64,000 nucleotides of DNA from Chrysemys picta bellii (taxonomy: Eukaryota; Chordata; Testudines; Emydidae): the NCBI RefSeq assembly GCF_011386835.1, contig NC_088796.1, positions 90,627,468 through 90,691,467 on the forward strand, written 5' to 3'. A model generated the notes under the pieces. It was not told the DNA's origin and searched no databases. It saw nothing but the letters and a program-made list of their open reading frames with translations. Both the position numbers and the translations under genes were made by a program. Below are positions 55,730 to 64,000 of this stretch, piece after piece. The first letter of the stretch is position 1; the number at the start of each line of letters is the position of its first letter.

Positions 55730-57277
55730 ATACGTCCTCTTTTTCCCGGACATGTCCGGCTTTTCAGCAATCAAACCCCCGTCCGGGGGGAATTGCTGAA
55801 AAGCCACACATGTCCGGGAAAATGGCCGGCACTTCCTCTCCCCCTGTGGCTCTGCTCCACTCCTCCTCTCTCAGATTTACAGAGCCAAGCTGCCCGAGCA
55901 AGCGCTACTGGCTTCGGGCAGCCCCCCCCCCCCCCCGCCTCCGGACCCCGAGCCCCCAGCCAGGCACTTCTCCTACCCGGCTCCAGCTGAGCTGCTCCCA
56001 CGGTGCAAGGTCCGGAGGCAGGGGGGGGCTGCCCAAAGCCGGTAACGCTGGCTCCTGCAGCTCTGCTCTGTAAGTCTGAGGGGGCGGAGCCGAGCAGCTC
56101 AGTTGGAGCCGGGGAAGGGACGTGTCCAGCCAGCTCTGGGTCCTGAGGTAGGGGAGGGCTGCCCGAAGCCAGCAGCTCAGCTCTTACAGTCTGAGCTGGG
56201 AGGAGCAGCTCAGCTGGAGCCCAGGTAGGAGAAGTGCCTGAAGCCGGTAGCACTAGGGCAGCTTGGCTCTTAAACAGAGCCGAAGAGTCAGGGAGCAGCA
56301 GCAGTCGCCAGAGCCTGCTCTAAGGTAAGCCAGGGATGCCAGCAAAGCTGGGAGTACCATGCGCCGCTGATTGCACAGGTGGGGGGCAGCGCTGGGGGAG
56401 CTGCTCCGGGGAGTCGCCAAAAAGCACTGACTGTGGTGGGGGAGGAGGGGAGGGCAGTGTGAAAAAGGCAGGAGTGTGCAGAGGGATCAGAGCTCTGGCT
56501 GCGATGGGCATCGGGCTGCCTTGCCTGCAAGTGGATCAGAGCTCCTGGGGCTGGGGTGTGCTGTATGGCACTCAGCTCCCCATTTGTGATGAGACACAGC
56601 AGTGTGGTGGATCACTGCGAAATACCTGCCCAATCAGAGCTGCGGGGGCAGGGCTTGCAGGGGCTGGCTCCGACAGCTCCCATTGGAGCTTTTCCCAGCC
56701 AATGGGAGCCTCTGAGCTTGGCTTGTGGCGGGCCCAGCACGTGGAGACCCTGGCTGCCCCTGATCCTAGGAGCAAACACAATGCCAAAACGAAAATACAA
56801 AGTTCACTCCATATAAAGAATTACGTTTTAGAATTAAAGAATTAAATAGCTCAAAATGTCCGGGATTTTACCGGGCAGGGAGGAGAACTGGGTGCTCCAA
56901 GGCATCTGGGGAGCTGGGAAACAGAACAGTGTGAGCTGCGTGTCCTGACCGCTCCCAAAAACTGAGCGCCGGGGCAGATCCTCCACTGAGCAGCTTCATT
57001 AAAGTCATGGGAGTCTATACTAGTGGAGTGCCTGACTTTAGAATTGGTGCAGCTGTTTCGTGTGGCTGGGAGGGAGGAGGGGGAATGTGGGGTGCTCAGG
57101 GGAGGGGGCGGAGACTTTGGGGAAGGGGTTGGAATGGGGGCAGGGAAGGGGCGGAGTTGGGCGGGGCCGGGGGTGGGGAAAGGGGTGGGACCGGGGGAGG
57201 GGAAGGGGCGGAGTTGGGGCGGGGCCAGGGCCCCATGGAGTGTCCTCTTTTTTCAATGTTCAAATATGGTAACCCTA
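55730..57277. mobile_element. Long non-autonomous hAT (TAGGGTTACCATA ends)
   Basis: The termini TAGGGTTACCATAC and, inversely, TAGGGTTACCATAT are flanked by a perfect 8-bp duplication, GTCATGAC, at 55722-55729 and 57278-57285. The left end folds into a subterminal hairpin: ccggacatgtccggcttttc through ggaattgctgaaaagcc and tgtccgggaaaat, about 55740-55825. The 1548-bp body is GC-rich, with a 15-base C run at 55922-55936 and repeated gagcagctcagctggagcc words. No transposase is present, and open frames of up to 169 codons are compositional. Confidence 0.88.
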
Positions 57278-57285
57278 GTCATGAC

Positions 57286-57489
57286 AGGAGGCAGCTGGGC
57301 CAAATATAAATGAGTGGTGTTGCAACCTAATGCATGGGGTCACAACACCACTTAGGTCTGGACCGGCTGGGCCAAAACTGAGTGGTGCTGTGACCCCGTG
57401 TGCCAGGTCGCAGCATCCGGAGTGATGAGCTGGGCCCAGCCTGCAGGGCAGGAGCTGCTGCTGTGGGACCTCCACTCCACACCAGGCCA
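57286..57489. repeat. Local repeat flanking the hAT insertion
   Basis: gttgcaacctaatgcatggg followed by gtcacaacaccacttagg resembles 55657-55700 on the other side of the hAT element. It is followed by an inverse-like piece, gagtggtgctgtgaccccg. The class is unknown. Confidence 0.35.
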
Positions 57490-57726
57490 GGGGCTGGTCT
57501 ACACTGGGGGGGATCGATCTAAGATACGCAACTTCAGCTACGCGAAGTATCTTAGATCTAATTACCTGGGGTCCACACAGCGCGGGATCGACAGCCGCGG
57601 CTCCCCCGTCGACCGCGCTACCGCCGCTCGCTCTGGTGGAGTTCCGGAGTCGACAACGAGACGCGATATATTGATCCCGGATAAATCGATTGCTACCCGA
57701 TACGGCGGGTAGTGAAGACGTACCCC
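57490..57726. mobile_element. Palindromic GTCTACACT-type MITE
   Basis: The ends GGGGCTGGTCTACACT and, inversely, GGGGTACGTCTTCACT bracket palindromic pieces (gatctaagatacgcaacttc against gaagtatcttagatc, and cgcgggatcgacagccgcgg). This belongs to the same design group as 46299-46894, but its TSD was not resolved. Confidence 0.6.
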
Positions 57727-58501
57727 AGGAGAAATGTATGTTTGCCTGGTTTTGCACCCTTGCTTTCATGCTTTCTGTGGATGCAAGTGAACCCATGAAC
57801 TCACGTGAAAACAGCCTTTGCTAGGGAACCTATTGATATACAGGCTACAGCATTGCAACCTCACATAAATCTTGAGAAAAATCTCCCAAAATACTTGGAT
57901 TGACTTAAAAATCATGTTTAAAAAAGACAAACTTGATGATTTTGGGTGTGTTTTCTGGTTTTTGACCACTTTGGAGGAAAGTGTCTTGTTTTGTGTGAGA
58001 GTGTTTCAGGAATTTCATCCTAAAATGCTCAAAAAAGGCACACATAAATTTGGGACCTTCCTCCCTTTTACTTCTGATAGATGGTGTCCCACATGTCCCT
58101 TCCCCAGGCACTGATCTTTGCTCCCACCTCTGTGCCCTGATCTTTTCAGCCTCCTGTCTTGCTCTTTCTACTTCTGCAGGGCACTGCTCCCGTCCAGCTT
58201 CTAATGCTGGAGACAGCCCCCTGCTCCAGTCATCCCAGCTCCCTGAATGCTGGCCCTGCCAAGCGCACGCTCTATCCTATGCTATGTACCTCCTCCCAGG
58301 ACACTGCCCCTGGCTCTCCTGTACAGCTCTTCGCTCTCCCGCCCCCCACCCCCACCCCCCCACCCCCCGCCAGCCTATGCCCAATTCTGGGACAGGGCAG
58401 CTAGGCAGGAGCTGGATCCCTAGAGGCTGGAGAGGGGAGAAACATACTCCTGGGATCCCTTTTCTATGGCTTGCTCTGCTTTGCTTCCCTCACTCCACTT
58501 A
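57727..58501. other. Intron or flank, nothing recognised
   Basis: Contains a C-rich low-complexity stretch at about 58340-58370. No exon or repeat terminus was seen before the target duplication at 58502. Confidence 0.4.
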
Positions 58502-58624
58502 ATGCTGGACAGTAGCATAGCTAGCGGGGTGCAGGGGAAGCAGCCACTTCCCCTCAGCACATTTTCCCCAAAGCCGCACCTTTCCAAAAGCGGCTGGAGG
58601 AGCGAGGGGGAGCGCAGGCTGGTT

Positions 58625-59190
58625 TCGCTGCACTCCGCCTGGAGCTTTGGCCAGGAGCGGGTCTGGGGGTCTGGCCGCGCTCTGCCTGGGGCTCCAGCCG
58701 GGGGAGCAGGTCCGGGGGGCTCGCTGCACTCCTCCCGGGTCTCCGGCCGGGGCAGCGGATCCAGGGGTTTCTCTGCACTCCGCCCGGGGCTCTGGCCAGG
58801 GGAGTGGGTCTGGGGGTCTAGCCACACTGCAGCAGGCGCTGCAACTGAGGGAGCGGGGTCCAACGCTCTGGCCGGGAGAGCGGGGCAGGGGGGTTGGCCG
58901 CGCTCCGCCCGGTGCCCCGGCCGGGGGAGCAGATCCAGGGGTTTCGCTGCGCTCCGCCCAGGGCTCTGCCCGGGGGAGAGGGATTCGGCACTCCAGCCGG
59001 GAGAGCGGGTCCAGGGGTTTTGCTGTGCTCCGCCCGGGGTTCTGGGTGGGGGAGCGGGTCTGGGGCTCTCGCGGTGCTCCGGCCGGCGCTGCAACCGGGG
59101 CGGGGAGTGGGGTCCGGCACTGTGGCCAGGAGTGCGGGTCCAGGGGTTTCGCTCCGTTCCTCTCAGGGCTCCGGCCGAGGGAGTGGGGGG
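58625..59190. repeat. GC-rich minisatellite, about 48-bp unit
   Basis: Units start near 58630, 58676, 58725, 58774, 58899, 58949 and further. Each is a variant of gctccgcccggggctctggc followed by caggggagcgggtctggggg. The spacing is 46-50 bp with some larger gaps. The array lies wholly inside the hAT at 58510-60134. Confidence 0.75.
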
Positions 59191-59744
59191 GCGCAGCATG
59201 CGGCCCGAAGCGCAGCTGGCAGCCGCAGCTGGAGGAGCGAGGGGGCGGCGCAGGCTGGTGGCCGGCAGCCATGGGGGGCGTTTCCCCCCCTCCTGACGCA
59301 GCCTGTCAGCGCGACCTGCCCACAGCCAGGCTCCGCCAGCATCCCCGGGCAGCGCAGCGCCCCCGGGCTGAGCGGGCGAGCCGGGCTGCCGCTCGCTCAG
59401 ACACGCCTGGCGGGGCTCACTGCCTTCTGCCCCCACCCCCCAAGGGGTAGCACCAGCGCTGAGCCTGGGCTGGCACTGCACGCGGCGAGCCCCTCCGAGG
59501 CAGTGACAGTGGGGTTTGTTCTCTGCTGCTAGCTGGGCCGGGCCTAGCGGCTGGGCCCCGGAAAGAAGCAGCGGAAGGGGAGGTAGCAGACTCCCAGGGT
59601 CTCCTGGTCCCGGGGGCAGCTCCAGCCCCCTCTGCACAGAGAGCCCCGGGGACCCCAGCCCACTCCCATCCCCGGTAACCCCTCCCCAAGCTCCATACCC
59701 CGTGTACCCCTCCCATGTACCCCGTGCCGCTGCCTTTCCCTCCC

Positions 59745-59950
59745 CTTCACCTCCCCTCGTACCTCCATCCTCTGCCACCCTCCCTACATCCTCCCCTCCA
59801 TCTCCCCTCATGTCAAACCCTCTGCCCCCCTCCCTCCACATCCTCCCCTTCACTTCCCCTCAAACCCCCTGTCCTTTGCTACCCTCCCTTTACATCCCTC
59901 CCCTTCACCTCCCCTCAAACCCCCTGTCCTCTGCCAGCCTCCCTCTACAG
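59745..59950. repeat. Pyrimidine-rich minisatellite, about 55-bp unit
   Basis: ttcacttcccctcaaacccc at 59849 and ttcacctcccctcaaacccc at 59904 are 55 bp apart. A more diverged unit precedes them near 59790. One strand is almost purely C/T. It lies inside the hAT at 58510-60134. Confidence 0.7.
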
Positions 59951-60142
59951 CCATGGGGGGGCGGTGCGGCCGGAGGAGCAAGGGGGGGTGCAGCATGGCT
60001 GCAGTGTGGCCGGAGGAGCCAGCCAAGGGGGGGGGGGGAACGGTGTGGCCAGAGGGCGTGGCCAGAGGAGGAGCCAAGGGGGGCGCCTTTTTTATGTTTG
60101 CTCCCCCTGCTCTTAAAACCTGGCTACGCCACTGATGCTGGA

Positions 60143-61266
60143 CAGAGGGGGAGGATGGGTGAGAACTGCCTCTGCTGTCCCAAACACAACTCCCTGCTTC
60201 TTTGGTTGCCTCCTGGGCACAGGCAGCAGCATTATCAGTGGAGCAAAAAGGTGTCTGCGGGACACAGAAAGCAGAGTACTGGGCCTCTGTCCAAAGCCTG
60301 CAGCAGCCTCCAGTGGCTGCAGTGAGAACTGCAGCATCAATTACAGTTCAGGCAGAAATCCTGGCCTACCTGCACTTCCAATGAGAGGCTGGCTTTAATA
60401 TTGCACAATCACAGCACTCACAAAAATACTGTGAGAGTTGGCAACTGCAATGGTATTTTAGTTAGCTTTACAGTACAACTAAAACAAATTGGAATTACCA
60501 GCAGGAAAGTAGGCAGCTGGCTAATTATGCAAGGTTGATATGAAAGATCGAGCTCTTATTCAGAGTAAAATTCATTTCACTTGCAAAAAGCCAGAGTGCA
60601 CATAAACCCCAAATACAACATTAATGCAGGCCTGAGATGAAATCCACTCACTTTCAACCCTAAGACCACAACACGGGGCAGTGGTGGAGTTCCCATGCGG
60701 CTGCTATGCTACTCCAACCAATTGTAAAGGAAGTTTGAGTTAAGGGATCCTAGTAATCGTCCAGTTCACCCATACTGTCACTCTTCACTATGGTCTAAGC
60801 AAGCCAGACAACTCCTCCGCCACACAGGAGTGTGAAGGCTCCCCACTGCATGATAATTGTATTCACTATTTCAGCACAGTATTGCTCTGAGGCTTAAGTG
60901 CTGTGGTGGGCTTGCACCGGTGAATTTTATAACACGCAAATGCACTGTACTTCTAGGTTAGTCAATGTCTGAGTGGATGTTGATACTTGTAGCTGATACT
61001 TCCTTGTGTGTACATTATTAGTGCAGAGGAGTTATCTCCTTTCCTATCTAAAAACTTGCAGGATGCAGAAAGGGGATGAGGGGGAAGAACCTGCCTTATC
61101 TCAGTTTTAATTGTTTTACTTGTGTCATTTTGAAATTTCTGCATGATTATTTAGTTTGACTTTTGAGCATATTGTCAGTACTAACATTCCTCCTTGTGTA
61201 ATTTTTTACTACAGGCAAAAACAAACAAACAAACCACCCACCTACAAACAATTTTTTTTTCCACTT
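60143..61266. other. Intron or flank, nothing recognised
   Basis: No exon, domain or repeat terminus was recognised in about 1.1 kb. A CAAA-type run at 61215-61233 precedes the CR1. Confidence 0.4.
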
Positions 61267-61915
61267 GGTATAACATAACATAAGAACATAAGAAAGGCCA
61301 TACCGGGTCAGACCAAAGGTCCATCTAGCCCAGTATCCTGTCTACCAACAGTGGCCAATGCCAGGTGCCCCAGAGGGAGTGAACCTAACAGGCAATGATC
61401 AAGTGATCTCTCTCCTGCCATCCATCTCCACCCTCTGACAGACAGAGGCTAGGGACACCATTCCTTACCCGTCCTGGCTAATAGCCATTAATGGACTTAA
61501 CCACCATGAATTTATCCAGTTCTCTTTTAAACTCTGTTATAGTCCTAGCCTTCACAACCTCCTCAGGTAAGGAGTTCCACAAGTTGACTGTGCGCTGCGT
61601 GAAGAAGAACTTCCTTTTATTTGTTTTAAACCTGCTGCCTATTAATTTCATTTGATGACCCCTAGTTCTTGTATTATGGGAATAAGTAAATAACTTTTCC
61701 TTATCCACTTTCTCCACATCACATGATTTTATATACCTCTATCATATCCCCCCTTAGTCTCCTCTTTTCCAAGCTGAAGAGTCCTAGCCTCTTTAATCTC
61801 TCCTCATATGGGACCCGTTCCAAACCCCTAATCATTTTAGTTGCCCTTTTCTGAACCTTTTCTAGTGCCAGTATATCCTTTTTGAGATGAGGAGACCACA
61901 TCTGTACGCAGTATG
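61267..61915 (-). mobile_element. CR1 LINE 3' end, antisense
   Basis: It begins with aacataacataagaacataa, the 3' terminal repeat of CR1 read backwards, followed by the inverse of the CR1 3' UTR (accgggtcagaccaaaggtc, catctagcccagtatcctgt). The minus-strand frames 61719-61937 and 61478-61717 read [34 protein letters not shown], then [14 protein letters not shown] and [16 protein letters not shown]. These are the C-terminus of CR1 ORF2, split by one frame change at about 61718. The copy is 5'-truncated at about 61915. Confidence 0.92.
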
Positions 61916-63242
61916 TAAAGCTGTGCAATATATCCAATCACCTAAAGCAGAAGTTTCACTAAGATTCACTACATTTTTCTGGGCCACTATAAGGAATCTA
62001 TATTAGCTGGAAATATAATGGAGCTAGGGCTCCTCTAGATCCTACTTAATCTTCATAATGGCATGGCATTTATGATATGATGCCATGTCATGACATGACT
62101 CTGTCAAACTGTAATGAGCCCCAGAATATATACTAGTATACTTTAGTAGGACTGTAAATTTAACTTGAAATAAGTGGACAATGCAAGTTTTCAGAATCCT
62201 TGATTTCACAAATGTTTTAGTAAATGCTGAGTATGAAAGAAAGAAGAGAAGAGATTGTTTTAGTTTTTTTATTTTTCAGATCGACCTTGCAGCACTGGCA
62301 GTTAGAAACACTGGCCAGTATTATTCATTGCCAGACACCACCTGCAGTAATGTACATCTGTCTCAAGCAGGTGTATAACACTACCGTTCTGATTTGATAG
62401 GCTTTTACACCACTATAAAGGACAACATGATATGCAAGGTAGTGGAAAGTATAGCCCGCTTTTGCCTTGCAGACTAAGGGCACTTGATACAGAGAATAAA
62501 TGTAGAACACTGACATGTTTACAAGATCACTTTTCTAGCCATAATCCCACATTTACAGGTGATAACTGCTGAAGCTTATATTTATGGTGAGAACTCAGCA
62601 TAGTACATTTACTCATGACATGCAGCATTGGATTATGCTGTAGCTGTTTCATTGAGAATTCCTGTGTGACATTCTGAAAAATCTGCTGCCAACATGCGAA
62701 TGCCTTATTTTTCCTTTGCTGAAGTTGAGGATAATGTATAATGTCTTAAGTACCATATTAGTGAATGACTGTGGATAATACATTGATAGCCCTAATTGGT
62801 TTGGCTTTTTCATGAGTGGTCCCCTTCATAGTCCTGCTCCTAAATAATTAGCTCAAACTAAATAATAGTGCTGTGTAATTAGGGCCTGCTATTCCATTTT
62901 CATGTCTTAACTCTTCACACTACCTCTCAGAAAATCGTTAGCTGAAGGAATTTACTCCACTGCCTTCTTCCTGTATGTTACCAGCAAGCCAAATGAAGTT
63001 TGCTAGATGTCTGAGATGAGAACAATGTTAATCATACTAATATAATCTTCCTTGTATGTGTTCTCTGTGCATATTATGCACACTGGAATTCACCATGGGG
63101 CGGGGGAGATGGCTCAGAGGAACAAATGAGGGTGACCTTGCTTTGGAGCAGTTGCCGTTGTCCCCTATGTGGTAGGAATTATATTAAGAAGGTATTAGTG
63201 ACCTTGTGCCTAAACAGGTAGAAGAGGGCATAGGGCCAAGAT
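61916..63242. other. Intron or flank, nothing recognised
   Basis: A pyrimidine tract ending tttttcag at 62279 resembles a splice acceptor. The following sequence (atcgaccttgcagcactggc) has no match to FRMD3 or another known protein, so no exon is called. Confidence 0.4.
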
Positions 63243-63432
63243 GTTCAAACTTGGATGCCTAAAATTAGGCACCTAAATCTATTTTAGGCACCTAAATAAG
63301 TGTCCTGATTTACCCTTTGCTCCCATTGAATTAAGTGGAAGTCCAGCACCTCTGAAAATCGGGCCACTTAATTAGGTACTTAAATATGGAGTTAGACGCC
63401 TTACTTTAGGCAAGAAAGTTTGAAAATTTTGG
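63243..63432. mobile_element. Palindromic MITE (ttaggcacctaaat family)
   Basis: The left half (ttcaaacttggatgcctaaa, attaggcacctaaatctatt) and the right half (aattaggtacttaaatatgg, agtttgaaaattttggc) are imperfect inverse copies around a centre near 63335. This is a hairpin MITE common in reptile introns. No TSD was resolved. Confidence 0.6.
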
Positions 63433-64000
63433 CTTTGACATTCAGGATATCAGAAATATTCTTTGAAGAACATTTTAGTGTGTAGATCCTGCACTGAACT
63501 GTGTGGTGGTCACAAGATGTAAAAAGGAGAACAAGCTTATTGAAAAAAGTAAGAACAGGAGGTTGTAATGTAAAATGTTGTGGCATGAGAAATACAGACT
63601 ACACAAAGTTGCTAAAGAATTATCGTACCAGTGTAAGGAAGTCTGTGCTGAGATGGTCAAAAATCAATTACAAGGCTCATGACCTAGGATTGACCGAATC
63701 TGGGAACTTCACTACACAATGCCTGGTGTGAAGCCATCAGCCATGGTCACTCTGGCAGGTGCAACAGTTCTTGATAGACTGTGCATGTTGGGTGGTGGCT
63801 TAATGATCATAGATAAATGGAATGATAGTGGTCATCTTTAGCTAGCTAGTCAACTAGAGAAAACATAATATGTGCAGAAATATAGCTTATAACTGCAATA
63901 GAACAGAAACACCAGCAGTATCCATAAGCTGGTTTAGTAATGCTTTACAGTGTAACTACAAGAAAAATGTGTACTGACCTCCCCCCACCGTCAAAAAAAG
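63433..64000. other. Intron or flank, nothing recognised
   Basis: Open frames at 63475-63731 on both strands carry no known domain. The window ends without a further FRMD3 exon. Confidence 0.4.

Larger units (their letters stand above)
58510..60134. mobile_element. Long GC-rich non-autonomous hAT with internal minisatellites
   Basis: The termini CAGTAGCATAGCTAGC and, inversely, CAGTGGCGTAGCCAGG are flanked by a perfect 8-bp duplication, ATGCTGGA, at 58502-58509 and 60135-60142. Inside are a GC-rich minisatellite (58625-59190), a CpG-rich stretch (59190-59560) and a pyrimidine-rich minisatellite (59745-59950). There is no transposase. Open frames of up to 477 codons (minus strand, 58420-59853) run through the minisatellite in several phases on both strands. 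This is what stop-poor GC-rich repeats produce, so none is annotated as a gene. Confidence 0.9.

Noticed and set aside
55562..56253. Open frames of 142 and 160 codons on both strands
   Set aside because: They lie within or across the end of the hAT element at 55730-57277, cross a 15-base C run and show no domain.
58466..59532. Three plus-strand open frames of 212-276 codons
   Set aside because: Same repeat array as the 477-codon frame. The proteins are translations of the same tandem unit in three phases.
58420..59853. Minus-strand open frame of 477 codons, Pro/Ala/Gly/Arg-rich
   Set aside because: It lies over a GC-rich minisatellite inside a hAT element. Comparable open frames exist in several phases on both strands, and no domain or splice context is visible. 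The lack of stops is a composition effect.
62262..62380. Possible exon after a tttttcag acceptor at 62279
   Set aside because: The translation does not match FRMD3 or any family I recognise, and no convincing donor with a conserved product follows.

Overview
This is a window of vertebrate nuclear DNA, most likely from a turtle. It contains seven consecutive internal exons of one host gene, FRMD3 (FERM domain-containing protein 3, also called protein 4.1O), on the + strand between 15881 and 37091. Everything else is intron or flank packed with transposable elements. The exons have canonical AG/GT borders, their phases join without error, and together they encode about 198 residues. These cover the end of FERM lobe F2, all of lobe F3, the FERM-adjacent region and the start of the acidic linker. 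The 5' exons (F1 and most of F2) and the 3' exon or exons (rest of the linker and C-terminal membrane segment) were not found and should lie outside the window. The turtle assignment is an inference from the repeats: abundant CR1 LINEs, several DIRS-type tyrosine-recombinase retrotransposons, many hAT elements and palindromic GTCTACACT-type MITEs.

Layout. 1-10.4 kb: intron with small palindromic MITEs, a 2.5 kb hAT element (1930-4428) with about 510-bp terminal inverted repeats and a second hAT nested in it, and SINE/hAT fragments. 10.4-15.1 kb: a 3'-truncated DIRS copy, a 221-bp repeat, a degraded antisense non-LTR retrotransposon (I/Nimb-like) and a decayed CR1. 15.9-37.1 kb: the FRMD3 exons. 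Between them lie a CR1 3' end with an open frame (17.5-18.3 kb), an LTR-like block split by a MITE (22.2-23.0 kb), a MIR-like SINE and a nearly complete DIRS element (30.5-36.3 kb) in the intron before the last exon. 37.1-64 kb: downstream intron with hAT elements that have clear 8-bp target duplications (38708-39048, 40489-40818, 55730-57277, 58510-60134), two CR1 3' ends, a deleted DIRS (42.7-44.9 kb), a DIRS recombinase remnant (48.2-48.7 kb) and two PIF/Harbinger-like MITEs placed back to back (46.3-46.9 kb).

No bacterial-type system, CRISPR array, RNA gene or second host gene is visible. The long reading frames in the GC-rich stretches near 43.5-44.1, 55.6-56.3 and 58.4-60.3 kb lie inside transposable elements and are very unlikely to be genes. 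The most informative observations are structural: dated nestings, long inverted repeats, internal minisatellites inside transposons, and a short templated insertion inside a DIRS copy.
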